NCBI RefSeq assembly: GCF_014649015.1
Contig: NZ_BMSF01000011.1
Coordinates: 206,906 to 270,905, forward strand
Direction of reading: 5' to 3'
DNA from: Streptomyces narbonensis
GTDB taxonomy: Bacteria > Actinomycetota > Actinomycetes > Streptomycetales > Streptomycetaceae
DNA: 64,000 bases
Under the pieces are notes generated by a model that was not told the DNA's origin, did not search any database, and saw only the letters and a list, made by a program, of their open reading frames with translations. Each line of letters starts with the position of its first letter. The first letter of the stretch is position 1. Below are positions 1 through 7,948 of the stretch, piece by piece. The position numbers and the translations under genes were made by a program.

Positions 1-558
1 GCCATCGCCGGCACCGCCGGTCTCGCCGTGGAGATGGTCAAGCTCTTCCAGCTGGAGCTGGAGCACTTCGAGAAGGTGGAGGGCGCCACGCTCTCCCTGG
101 AGGGCAAGGCGAACCGCCTGTCCACCATGATCCGAGGCAACCTGGGCATGGCCATGCAGGGCCTCGCCGTCGTGCCGCTCTTCGCGGGCTGGGACGAAGG
201 CAAGGGCAAGGGCCGGATCTTCTCCTACGACGTCACCGGCGGCCGCTCCGAGGAGCAGGGCTATGCCGCCACCGGCTCCGGCTCGATCTTCGCGCGCGGG
301 TCGATGAAGAAGCTCTACAGCGCCGACCTCACCGAGCAGCAGGCCACGACCCTGGTCGTGCAGGCGCTCTACGACGCGGCGGACGACGACTCGGCGACCG
401 GTGGCCCCGACATGGCCCGCCGGATCTTCCCGCTCATCACCGTCATCACCGAGGAGGGTTTCCGCAGGCTCACCGAGGCCGAGTCCTCCGAGCTGGCCCG
501 GTCGGTCACCGAGCGGCGTCTCGCGCAGCCCGACGGGCCGCGCGCCGCCCTGCTCTGA
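1..558 (+). CDS. prcB: 20S proteasome beta subunit, C-terminal 185 residues (5' end outside window)
   Basis: The reading frame is open from base 1, so the start lies to the left. The visible part matches the C-terminal two thirds of actinobacterial PrcB, the catalytic beta subunit of the 20S core that degrades pupylated proteins. The propeptide and catalytic N-terminal Thr are missing only because of the window edge. Visible family features include the AIAGTAGLAVEMVKLF helix and the GSGSIFARGSMKKL stretch. Translation stops 46 bases before prcA, and the two genes almost certainly form one operon. Identity is secure from the sequence plus the prcA and pafA neighbours. Confidence 0.96.
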   Translation, partial: AIAGTAGLAVEMVKLFQLELEHFEKVEGATLSLEGKANRLSTMIRGNLGMAMQGLAVVPLFAGWDEGKGKGRIFSYDVTGGRSEEQGYAATGSGSIFARGSMKKLYSADLTEQQATTLVVQALYDAADDDSATGGPDMARRIFPLITVITEEGFRRLTEAESSELARSVTERRLAQPDGPRAALL

Positions 559-604
559 CCACTCGTCGCTCTGTAGGAGCCCAGAAGAAAGGGACGGACC
601 GCCG

Positions 605-1357
605 GTGTCCACTCCGTTCTACGTCTCACCCCAGCAGGCCATGGCCGACCGGGCGGAGTACGCCCGCAAGGGCATCGCCCGAGGCCGCAGCCTCGTCGTC
701 CTCCAGTACACGGACGGCATCGTCTTCGTCGGCGAGAACCCCTCGCGTGCCCTGCACAAGTTCAGCGAGATCTACGACCGGATCGGCTTCGCCGCCGCCG
801 GCAAGTACAACGAGTACGAGAACCTCCGCATCGGCGGCGTGCGCTACGCCGACCTGCGGGGCTACACCTACGACCGGGACGACGTCACCGCGCGCGGCCT
901 GGCCAACGTCTACGCCCAGACGCTCGGCACGATCTTCTCCAGCGCGGGGGAGAAGCCGTACGAGGTGGAGCTGGTGGTCGCCGAGGTCGGCGCCGAGCCG
1001 GAAGGCGACCAGATCTACCGGCTGCCCCACGACGGCTCGATCGTGGACGAGCACGGCTCGGTCGCGGTCGGCGGGAACGCGGAGCAGATCAGCTCCTTCC
1101 TGGACCAGCGGCACCGGGACGGCATGTCCCTGGCCGAGGCCCTGAAGCTGGCCGTGCAGGCGCTCTCGCGGGACACCAACGGCAGTGAGCGGGAGATCCC
1201 CGCGGAGCGCCTGGAGGTGGCGGTCCTGGACCGCACGCGCCCGCAGCAGCGCAAGTTCAAGCGGATCATCGGCCGGCAGCTGTCCCGCCTCCTGCAGGCG
1301 GACAACGCGGCCGTGACGAAGACGGACGAGCCCTCGGACGAGGTTCCGGAGGAGTAG
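605..1357 (+). CDS. prcA: 20S proteasome alpha subunit
   Basis: This 250-residue protein is PrcA, the outer-ring alpha subunit that forms the gated entrance of the proteasome and docks the ATPase ARC/Mpa. The N-terminus (STPFYVSPQQAMADRAEYA) is the conserved actinobacterial gating segment, and the tail is acidic and disordered, as usual. The GTG at 605 was chosen because the family starts there and a purine-rich GAAAGGGACGGA precedes it. An upstream in-frame extension from 401 runs antisense-like through prcB and has no family similarity. It is followed by a terminator hairpin and the convergent LacI gene. Confidence 0.96.
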   Translation: MSTPFYVSPQQAMADRAEYARKGIARGRSLVVLQYTDGIVFVGENPSRALHKFSEIYDRIGFAAAGKYNEYENLRIGGVRYADLRGYTYDRDDVTARGLANVYAQTLGTIFSSAGEKPYEVELVVAEVGAEPEGDQIYRLPHDGSIVDEHGSVAVGGNAEQISSFLDQRHRDGMSLAEALKLAVQALSRDTNGSEREIPAERLEVAVLDRTRPQQRKFKRIIGRQLSRLLQADNAAVTKTDEPSDEVPEE

Positions 1358-1371
1358 GCGCTCCCTGTCGG

Positions 1372-1407
1372 AGGGGCCCCGGTGCGCGCGAGCGGACCGG
1401 GGCCCCT
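1372..1407. terminator. Hairpin terminator between prcA and the convergent LacI gene
   Basis: Perfect 12-bp arms (1372-1383 and 1396-1407, AGGGGCCCCGGT and its complement) enclose a 12-base loop, ending in TT. It sits 14 bases after prcA and 14 bases before the end of the convergent regulator gene, so it can serve both strands. Confidence 0.75.
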
Positions 1408-1421
1408 TCCGCATGTCCGCC

Positions 1422-2441
1422 TCAGGAGGCGGGTGCAGGCCCCGAGGAGCCGCGGGGGACCAGGGTGACCGGGAGGTCGTCCGGCTGCGGCGGTTCGCCC
1501 GAGAGGACGGCCAGGAGGGCCGCCATGCCCCGCTCGCCGATGCGCTCTGCGGGCAGCGAGACGGTGGTCAGCTCCGGTTCGACGGCGGTCGCGAGCGCGA
1601 GGTCGTCGAAACCGGTGACCGAGACGTCCTCGGGGACCCGCAGTCCGAGCCGCCGCAGGGCCTTGCAGGCGCCCGCCGCGAGGATGTCGTCGTCGCACAC
1701 GAGGGCCGTGGGGCGGGGGCCGGGCGCGGCGAGGGCGCGCTCGGTGGCGGCCATGGCGCCGTGCACGTCCAGGGGCGCGCGGACCGTCCGCACCGAGACG
1801 CCGGCGAGGGCCTCGGTGAGCGCGGCGGCCCGCACGTCGAAGGTCCAGGACGTCACGGCCGAGGCCAGATGGACGAAGTGGCGGTGGCCGAGGGCCAGCA
1901 GGTGGTCCGTGACCTGACGCATGCCGTCCGCGATGTCGAGGTTGACGTGCGCGGCGGCGCCGCTGTCGGCGGGGTCGCTGTCGAGCATGACGAGCGGCAG
2001 GTCGGTGCCCCGGAAGGCCTTCAGGGCGTCCGAGGCCATCGAGGAGGCGATGACCCCGTCCAGGGCCGCACGGGCCGAGGCGAAGGGGTCCTTGGCGGGC
2101 CCGACGCCGTCGGGGGAGGGGTACAGGACGACTCCGAAGCCGTGCCGTGCGGCGACGGTCGCCGCGCCGGTGTAGACCCGGGCGAAGAACTCGTTGGTGA
2201 GCGCCGGGACGACGAGCAGGGCCGTACGGGTGTGGCCGAGGCGCAGGTTACGGGCGGCGAGGTTGGGCCGGTAGCCGAGGCTCCGGGCGGCCTCCCGCAC
2301 GACCTCGGCCGTGCGTTCCGACACACGGCCGCGCCACTTGTCACCGAGCACGAGCGACACGGTGGCCTGCGAGACGCCCGCGGCCCTGGCGACGTCCCTG
2401 CTGGTGGGGCGGGCGCCGCCGAGCGGCTCCGGGGTCTGCAC
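1422..2441 (-). CDS. LacI-family transcriptional regulator
   Basis: A 339-residue regulator with an N-terminal LacI helix-turn-helix at about residues 13-34 (TSRDVARAAGVSQATVSLVL) and the hinge motif GYRPNLAARNLR. A periplasmic-binding-protein-like effector domain follows (about 65-330), with the typical HxLxLGHR and FDDLALA segments. The GTG start at 2441 has a GGAGG five bases upstream. It is divergent from the MFS gene at 2589, which it probably controls. The ligand cannot be read from sequence. LacI proteins usually sense sugars or nucleosides, but an exporter as the target would be less typical. Confidence 0.92.
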   Translation of the reverse strand: MQTPEPLGGARPTSRDVARAAGVSQATVSLVLGDKWRGRVSERTAEVVREAARSLGYRPNLAARNLRLGHTRTALLVVPALTNEFFARVYTGAATVAARHGFGVVLYPSPDGVGPAKDPFASARAALDGVIASSMASDALKAFRGTDLPLVMLDSDPADSGAAAHVNLDIADGMRQVTDHLLALGHRHFVHLASAVTSWTFDVRAAALTEALAGVSVRTVRAPLDVHGAMAATERALAAPGPRPTALVCDDDILAAGACKALRRLGLRVPEDVSVTGFDDLALATAVEPELTTVSLPAERIGERGMAALLAVLSGEPPQPDDLPVTLVPRGSSGPAPAS

Positions 2442-2524
2442 ACAAGCCTCCGCGTCGGACGGTTCACGAGCCGGTCACCTGGGGGTGGCCTGGCGCGGGG
2501 TGGACCCGCGCGCTGCGGACATGG

Positions 2525-2551
2525 TACGTATGACCTCGCACGTTATACGTA
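2525..2551. promoter_or_regulatory. Candidate LacI operator/promoter in the LacI-MFS divergent region
   Basis: Arms TACGTAT (2525-2531) and ATACGTA (2545-2551) form an inverted repeat. The same stretch also reads as a direct repeat, ACGTATGACCTCG followed by ACGTAAAACCTCG. It lies 38 bases upstream of the MFS start and 84 bases from the regulator start, a natural place for an autoregulatory operator. Assignment to the LacI protein is inference. Confidence 0.5.
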
Positions 2552-2588
2552 AAACCTCGGCCGGGTCCGAGGGTGAGGGGAGACCGAC

Positions 2589-3872
2589 ATGGCCACCGAG
2601 GCCACGGCACACGGCGGCTATCTCGACATACTCCGGGCGCCGCACGCCGCCCGGCTGCTGGCCGGCACGCTCGTCGGGCGGCTGCCCAACGGCGTCGGCC
2701 CCATCGCCCTCACCCTCTTCGTGCGGGACCAGGGCGGCAGCTACACCCTCGCCGGCGGCCTCATCGCCGCCTACGGCGTCGCCACCGCGGTCGGCCAGCC
2801 CCTCCTCGGCCGCGCCGTCGACCTCAAGGGCCAGCCCCGGGTCCAGCTCCCCGCGGCGGTCCTCTCCGCCCTCGGCATGGTCCTGCTCGCGCTCACCGGC
2901 ATCGGCCACCTCCCCCTCGCCTACGCGGCCGTGGTCGTCGCCGGCCTCTTCACCCCGCCCCTGGAGGGCGGCCTCCGGGCCCTGTGGCCGAGCGTCCTCG
3001 GCCGCGAGGACCGGGTCCACCGGGCCTACGCCATGGACGCGGTCGCCCAGGAGGTCATGTTCACCGTCGGCCCGCTGCTGCTGACCCTCCTCGTCTCCCT
3101 GTGGTCGCCCGCCGCGGCCCTGCTCGTCATCAACGCCCTCGGCGTCCTCGGCGCCCTCGCCGTGGTCCTCTCCGAGCCCTCCCGCACCTGGCGCTCCGCG
3201 CCCCGCGAGGCCCACTGGCTGGGAGCCCTGCGCTCGCCCGGTCTCCTCGCCCTCCTCGGCTCGTTCTTCTTCGTCGGCCTCGCGCTCGGCTCCATCACCG
3301 TCGCCGCCGTCTCCTACGCCGACGACCGGGGCACCCCGTCCGTCTACGGCTGGCTGATGGCCGCGCTCGGCCTCGGTGCCCTCGTCGGCGGCGTCACCTA
3401 CGGCGCCAGGCAGTGGTCCGGAGCCCCCGAGCGGCGCCTGCGCGTCCTCGTGCTGCTCCTCGCCGTCTGCTACCTGCCGCTCGTCCTCACCCCCGGACCC
3501 GTCGCCATGACCGGCCTCGCAGCCCTCTCCGGCGTGTTCCTGGCCCCCGTCCTCGCCTGCGCCTTCATCGTCGTCGACCGGCACGCCCCGGCCGGCACCG
3601 TCACCGAGGCCTTCTCCTGGCTCGTCACGACCTTCGGCGTCGGCTCGGCCCTCGGCTCCGCGGTCGCCGGACCCGCCGTCGAACTCGCCGGGACCGTCGC
3701 CGGATTCGCCGTGGCCGGAGCCGGCGGCCTCGTCGCCCTCCTCGTCCTCCTCGCCACCGGCCGCGTCCTCCACGTCCCCACGAGCCCCGCGGTCGTAGCC
3801 GAACAGGACGCGCGACACGCCGTCGGCGCGGGCGGCCCCACCTCCGTACACACCGAAAAGAACGCGCACTGA
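2589..3872 (+). CDS. MFS transporter
   Basis: A 427-residue polytopic inner-membrane protein with about 12 hydrophobic segments and the MFS layout. The N-terminus is LLAGTLVGRLPNGVGPIALTLFV, a loop RAVDLKGQPR sits in the motif A position, and a long cytoplasmic segment (LSEPSRTWRSAPREAHW) divides the two halves. The ATG start is preceded by GAGGGGAGACC. It is divergent from the LacI regulator. Overall it resembles drug/sugar-efflux-type MFS proteins without a substrate assignment. The gene pair sits between prcBA and pafA but nothing in it suggests a role in pupylation. Confidence 0.9.
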   Translation: MATEATAHGGYLDILRAPHAARLLAGTLVGRLPNGVGPIALTLFVRDQGGSYTLAGGLIAAYGVATAVGQPLLGRAVDLKGQPRVQLPAAVLSALGMVLLALTGIGHLPLAYAAVVVAGLFTPPLEGGLRALWPSVLGREDRVHRAYAMDAVAQEVMFTVGPLLLTLLVSLWSPAAALLVINALGVLGALAVVLSEPSRTWRSAPREAHWLGALRSPGLLALLGSFFFVGLALGSITVAAVSYADDRGTPSVYGWLMAALGLGALVGGVTYGARQWSGAPERRLRVLVLLLAVCYLPLVLTPGPVAMTGLAALSGVFLAPVLACAFIVVDRHAPAGTVTEAFSWLVTTFGVGSALGSAVAGPAVELAGTVAGFAVAGAGGLVALLVLLATGRVLHVPTSPAVVAEQDARHAVGAGGPTSVHTEKNAH

Positions 3873-3941
3873 TCGGAAAATGATCGAAACGGGAACGCCC
3901 AACCCGGTTTCATCACACGCCGTCAGGCGTAATGTTCAGAC

Positions 3942-5303
3942 ATGGACCGCCGCATTTTCGGGCTGGAGAACGAGTACGGCGTCACGTGCACGTTCAGGGG
4001 ACAGCGCCGACTGTCTCCTGACGAAGTGGCGCGCTACCTCTTCCGCCGTGTCGTGTCATGGGGCCGCAGCAGCAATGTCTTCCTGCGGAACGGTGCCCGC
4101 CTGTACCTGGACGTGGGTTCGCATCCGGAATACGCAACACCGGAATGTGACGACGTGACCGAACTGGTCACCCACGACAAGGCGGGCGAGCGCATTCTCG
4201 AGGGCCTGCTCGTCGACGCCGAACGCCGCCTGCACGAGGAGGGAATCGCGGGCGACGTCTATCTCTTCAAGAACAACACCGACTCGGCCGGAAACTCCTA
4301 CGGCTGCCACGAGAACTATCTCGTCGCCCGCCACGGGGAGTTCTCCCGGCTCGCGGACATCCTCATTCCCTTCCTCGTCACCCGGCAGCTCATCTGCGGT
4401 GCGGGAAAGGTCCTCCAGACCCCGCGTGGCGCGGTCTTCTGCGTCTCCCAGCGTGCCGAGCACATCTGGGAGGGCGTCAGCTCCGCCACGACCCGCTCGC
4501 GACCCATCATCAACACCCGGGACGAGCCGCACGCCGACGCCGAGCGCTACCGCCGGCTCCACGTCATCGTCGGCGACTCGAACATGTCCGAGACGACCAT
4601 GCTGCTCAAGGTCGGCGCCACCGACCTGGTGCTCCGCATGATCGAGGCCGGCACCGTCATGCGCGACCTGACCCTGGAGAACCCCATCCGGGCGATCCGC
4701 GAGGTCAGCCACGACATCACGGGCCAGCGCAAGGTCCGGCTCGCCAGCGGCCGTGAGGCCTCCGCCCTGGAGGTCCAGCGCGAGTACTACGAGAAGGCAG
4801 TCGACTTCGTCGACCGGCGCGGCATCCGCTCCGGCACCGTCGCGCAGGTCCTGGAGCTGTGGGGCCGCACGCTCGACTCGATCGAGAGCGAGCGGCTCGA
4901 CCGCATCGAGACCGAGATCGACTGGGTCATGAAGCACCGGCTCATCGAGCGCTACCGGGCCAAGCACAACATGACCATGTCGAACCCGCGAGTCGCGCAG
5001 ATAGACCTCGCCTACCACGACATCCACCGCCGACGCGGGCTCTACTACCTGCTGCAGAAGAACGGCCAGGCGGCCCGGATCTGCAACGACATGAAGATCT
5101 TCGAGGGCAAGTCGGTGCCCCCGCAGACCACCAGGGCGCGGCTCCGCGGCGACTTTATCCGCCGCGCACAGGAGCAGCGCCGGGACTTCACCGTCGACTG
5201 GGTCCACCTGAAGCTCAACGACCAGGCGCAGCGCACCGTGTTGTGCAAGGACCCGTTCCGCTCCGTCGACGACCGGGTGGAAAAGCTGATCGCCGGAATG
5301 TAG
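3942..5303 (+). CDS. pafA: Pup-protein ligase
   Basis: A 453-residue PafA, the carboxylate-amine ligase of the glutamine-synthetase superfamily. It activates the C-terminal Glu of Pup with ATP and couples it to substrate lysines for proteasomal delivery. The N-terminal nucleotide/metal motif GLENEYG spans residues 7-13, and LDVGSHPEYATPE (56-68) carries the catalytic Asp57. The length is normal for the family. The ATG at 3942 begins MDRRIFGLENEYG, the conserved start. A cluster of A/T-richer sequence upstream (about 3873-3941) probably holds its own promoter. A terminator follows at 5325. Confidence 0.97.
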   Translation: MDRRIFGLENEYGVTCTFRGQRRLSPDEVARYLFRRVVSWGRSSNVFLRNGARLYLDVGSHPEYATPECDDVTELVTHDKAGERILEGLLVDAERRLHEEGIAGDVYLFKNNTDSAGNSYGCHENYLVARHGEFSRLADILIPFLVTRQLICGAGKVLQTPRGAVFCVSQRAEHIWEGVSSATTRSRPIINTRDEPHADAERYRRLHVIVGDSNMSETTMLLKVGATDLVLRMIEAGTVMRDLTLENPIRAIREVSHDITGQRKVRLASGREASALEVQREYYEKAVDFVDRRGIRSGTVAQVLELWGRTLDSIESERLDRIETEIDWVMKHRLIERYRAKHNMTMSNPRVAQIDLAYHDIHRRRGLYYLLQKNGQAARICNDMKIFEGKSVPPQTTRARLRGDFIRRAQEQRRDFTVDWVHLKLNDQAQRTVLCKDPFRSVDDRVEKLIAGM

Positions 5304-5324
5304 GACCGGCGCGTACGAGCCCCG

Positions 5325-5353
5325 GGGCCCCGCACGATCGACGTGCGGGGCCC
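5325..5353 (+). terminator. pafA terminator hairpin
   Basis: A perfect 12-bp stem GGGCCCCGCACG/CGTGCGGGGCCC encloses loop ATCGA, starting 22 bases after the pafA stop. It has no U-tract, as is common for Streptomyces terminators. Confidence 0.75.
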
Positions 5354-5376
5354 TCGACGTGACAGGAGGAGCACCA

Positions 5377-5434
5377 AGGGGGTGTCTTGCCGATCAGACC
5401 CCGCGAGCCCGGCCTGATCGGCAAGACACCCCCT
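5377..5434. repeat. 58-base perfect palindrome (21-bp arms, 16-base spacer)
   Basis: The arms at 5377-5397 and 5414-5434 are exact reverse complements of 21 bases each, from AGGGGGTGTC at the outer end to GATCAG at the inner. They are separated by ACCCCGCGAGCCCGGC. The element lies after a separate pafA terminator and immediately before a TAGAGT box (5434-5439) upstream of the lipoprotein FKBP gene. It could be a dispersed palindromic repeat or MITE remnant, a second terminator/insulator, or an operator. It has no T-run. The perfect arms argue for recent acquisition or selection. Confidence 0.85.
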
Positions 5435-5479
5435 AGAGTGTCGGCACAACTACTGTGCCGTCTGAGATCTGAGGAACAC

Positions 5480-6421
5480 GTGCGCCGACTTGCCGGCCTT
5501 CTCGTCGTCCCGCTGCTGCTGCTCTCGACAGCGGCGTGCGGCAGCGACGACAAGGGCTCCGATTCCGCTTCGATGAAGAACGGGCTGCCCGCCATCACCG
5601 CGGGGGCCAAGTTCGGCGAGAAGCCGACCCTCTCCAAGGGCGAGGGCGACCCGCCCAAGGAACTGAAGGTCAACGTCATCAGCGAGGGCGACGGCCCGGT
5701 GACGAAGAAGGGCGACGCGCTCTCGGTGAACTACCTGGGTCAGGCCTGGGACTCCACCACCCCCTTCGACAACAGCTTCGACCGCGGCGAGCCCTTCAGC
5801 GTGACGCTGGGTGAGGGCCAGGTCATCCAGGGCTGGGAGCAGGCCCTCGAAGGCCAGAAGGTCGGCAGCCGCATCGAGGTCGGCATTCCGCCGGCGCTCG
5901 GCTACGGCGAGAAGGGCTCGCCGCCGAAGATCGAGCCCAACGCCACCCTCGTCTTCGTGGTGGACATCCTGAAGGCCGTCACGATCCCCAAGTCCGCCAC
6001 CGGCACCCCGGTCGCCCAGGACAACAAGGACCTGCCGAAGGTCGGCACGAACACCGACGGCAAGGCGCCCACGCTCACCGTCCCCAAGGTCGACCCGCCG
6101 ACCAAGCTCGTCTCGAACTACGTGCTCGAGTCCAAGGGCGAGGTCGTCAAGGAGACCGACACGGTCGTCGTGAACTACGTCGCCGCCCTCTGGAAGGACG
6201 GCAAGGTCTTCGACTCCACGTACACCACGGGCAAGCCCGCGAACTTCCCGCTCTCGCAGCTCACGCTGACGGGCCTGAAGAAGGGGCTCGTCGGCAAGAA
6301 GGTCGGCAGCCGCGTCCTCATCGTCGCCCCGCCGGCCGAGGCCTTCGGCGACAAGGAGCAGCAGGGCATCCCGAAGAACTCCACGCTGGTGTTCGCCGTG
6401 GACATCCTGGCGAAGGTGTAA
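5480..6421 (+). CDS. Lipoprotein FKBP-type peptidyl-prolyl isomerase with two FKBP domains
   Basis: A 313-residue secreted lipoprotein. GTG 5480 starts a signal peptide (VRRLAGLLVVPLLLLSTAAC) whose lipobox TAAC places the lipidated Cys at residue 20. Two FKBP domains follow (about 70-175 and 205-313), each ending in the typical NxTLVFxVDIL strand. It should catalyse prolyl cis-trans isomerisation at the outer face of the membrane. An in-frame upstream start at 5387 is rejected because it lies inside the palindrome and would bury the signal peptide. The domain pair plus the following single-domain FKBP form a small PPIase cluster. Confidence 0.93.
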   Translation: MRRLAGLLVVPLLLLSTAACGSDDKGSDSASMKNGLPAITAGAKFGEKPTLSKGEGDPPKELKVNVISEGDGPVTKKGDALSVNYLGQAWDSTTPFDNSFDRGEPFSVTLGEGQVIQGWEQALEGQKVGSRIEVGIPPALGYGEKGSPPKIEPNATLVFVVDILKAVTIPKSATGTPVAQDNKDLPKVGTNTDGKAPTLTVPKVDPPTKLVSNYVLESKGEVVKETDTVVVNYVAALWKDGKVFDSTYTTGKPANFPLSQLTLTGLKKGLVGKKVGSRVLIVAPPAEAFGDKEQQGIPKNSTLVFAVDILAKV

Positions 6422-6464
6422 GACTGTCCCGATCGCGTAGTTCATCAGTATGAGGAGCAGTTCA

Positions 6465-6836
6465 GTGAGCATCGAGAAGCCCGAGGTCGACTTCCCGGGT
6501 GGCGAGCCGCCGAAGGACCTGAAGATCAGGGACATCTGGGAGGGTGACGGCGCGGAGGCCAAGGCCGGCGCCACCGTCTCCGTCCACTACGTGGGCGTCG
6601 CCTTCTCCACCGGCGAGGAGTTCGACTCCTCCTGGAACCGCGGCACCCCGCTGCAGTTCAAGCTCGGCATCGGCCAGGTCATCTCCGGCTGGGACCAGGG
6701 TGTCCAGGGCATGAAGGTCGGCGGCCGTCGCGAGCTGATCATCCCCGCGCACCTCGCCTACGGCGACCGCGGCGCCGGCTCCGCGATCGCCCCGGGCGAG
6801 ACGCTGATCTTCGTCTGCGACCTGGTCGCCGTCTGA
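6465..6836 (+). CDS. Cytosolic FKBP-type peptidyl-prolyl isomerase
   Basis: A 123-residue single-domain FKBP without signal peptide. The canonical active-site stretch runs from VSVHYVGVAFSTGEEFDSSW through GQVISGWDQGVQGMKVGGRR to AYGDRGAGSAIAPGETLIF. GTG 6465 is preferred over ATG 6450 because TGAGGAGC lies at the correct distance and the protein then begins SIEKPEVDFPGG, the usual Streptomyces start. It is 43 bases after the lipoprotein FKBP, probably co-transcribed, and ends in a strong terminator. Confidence 0.95.
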   Translation: MSIEKPEVDFPGGEPPKDLKIRDIWEGDGAEAKAGATVSVHYVGVAFSTGEEFDSSWNRGTPLQFKLGIGQVISGWDQGVQGMKVGGRRELIIPAHLAYGDRGAGSAIAPGETLIFVCDLVAV

Positions 6837-6864
6837 TCCGTCCCGCCGACCGGTACCGGTCGCT

Positions 6865-6900
6865 CCGAGGGCCCCCGCCACCCGTGGCGGGGGCCCTCGG
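6865..6900 (+). terminator. Strong terminator after the FKBP genes
   Basis: Perfect 17-bp arms (6865-6881 and 6884-6900) with a two-base centre, followed by CTTTGG. It lies 28 bases downstream of the FKBP stop and separates the PPIase genes from pafB. Confidence 0.8.
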
Positions 6901-6976
6901 CTTTGGTCCCGACACCCCGGGGCGGTACGGTCGGACGTCCGACAAGTGGAACCGGCAAAAGAGGTGCGGGGCGTCG

Positions 6977-7933
6977 ATGGCGATTGCCAAGTCCGAGCGG
7001 CTGATGAATCTCGCGCTGTGCCTGCTCGGGACGCGCCGCCCGCTGAGCAAGCGGGAGCTCCGCGGCTCCATCGAGGCCTACCTCGAAGCGAGCGGGGACG
7101 ACGCCTTCAACCGGATGTTCGAGCGCGACAAGGACGACCTGCGCGAGCTCGGCCTGGTCATCGAGACCGTCGAGAACCTGGAGGGCGAGACCGGCTACCT
7201 CGCCCGCCGCGACTCCAACCGCCTCCCGCCCATCACCCTCGACGCCGAGGAGGCCGCCGCCCTCGGCCTCGCCGCCAAGGTCTGGCAGCAGGCCCGGCTC
7301 GCGGGAGCCGCCAGCGGCGCCCTCCAGAAGCTCCGCGCCGCCGGCATGCCCGAGGCGGAGGACTCGTACGACGTCCAGCCGAGCGCCCTCGAACCCCGCA
7401 TCCCGGTCCACGAGGCCGCCTTCGAGCCCCTCATGCTGGCCTGCCGCGACCGCCGGCCCGTCGTCTTCGACTACCGCAAGGCCAACGCCGCCCGCCCCGA
7501 GACCCGCCAGGTCGAGCCCTGGACCCTCGAATGCTGGCGCGGCCACTGGTACCTCGCCGGCTGGGACCGCGACCGCGGCGCCGAGCGCGTCTTCCGCCTC
7601 TCCCGGATCACCGGCAAGGTCCGCTCCCGGGCCGGCGCCTTCACCGCGCCCGTGCCCGACGTCGTCACCGTCCGCGAGACCGTCGAGAGCTGGGCCGGCG
7701 AGACGGCCACCCGCTCCGCCCGGATCCGGCTGCGCGCCGGCTGCGGCTACCCGCTGCGGGCCCGCGCACAGTCCGTACAGGTGGGTGACGACGGCTGGGA
7801 CGAGCTGGAGATCCCGTACGGGCACGGCCTCGACGCCTGGCTCGTCGAGTTCGGCCCCGACGTCGTCGTACGGGAACCCGCCGACCTGCGGGCGGATGTA
7901 CTGGACCGGCTGCGCGCCGTGGCCAAGGGCTGA
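6977..7933 (+). CDS. pafB: WYL-domain transcriptional regulator PafB
   Basis: A 318-residue protein with an N-terminal winged helix-turn-helix (about 1-65, MAIAKSERLMNLALCLLGTR) and a WYL domain with the diagnostic WTLECWRGHWYLAGWDRDR, then a WCX C-terminal extension. In mycobacteria PafB and PafC act together as an activator of the LexA-independent DNA-damage response, and their genes sit beside pafA. ATG 6977 has GAGGTG upstream. It is followed after 15 bases by pafC, clearly one operon. Being next to the proteasome/PafA region supports the name, although direct involvement in proteolysis is not implied. Confidence 0.93.
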   Translation: MAIAKSERLMNLALCLLGTRRPLSKRELRGSIEAYLEASGDDAFNRMFERDKDDLRELGLVIETVENLEGETGYLARRDSNRLPPITLDAEEAAALGLAAKVWQQARLAGAASGALQKLRAAGMPEAEDSYDVQPSALEPRIPVHEAAFEPLMLACRDRRPVVFDYRKANAARPETRQVEPWTLECWRGHWYLAGWDRDRGAERVFRLSRITGKVRSRAGAFTAPVPDVVTVRETVESWAGETATRSARIRLRAGCGYPLRARAQSVQVGDDGWDELEIPYGHGLDAWLVEFGPDVVVREPADLRADVLDRLRAVAKG

Positions 7934-7948
7934 GGGGGAGACGTACAC

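Noticed and set aside
2475..3902. Acidic 475-residue frame antisense to the MFS gene
   Set aside because: Low-complexity Glu/Gly/Asp sequence arising from reading the transporter's complement.
5387..5479. Longer start for the lipoprotein FKBP
   Set aside because: It begins inside the palindrome and would place 31 extra residues before a clear lipoprotein signal peptide; GTG 5480 is better.
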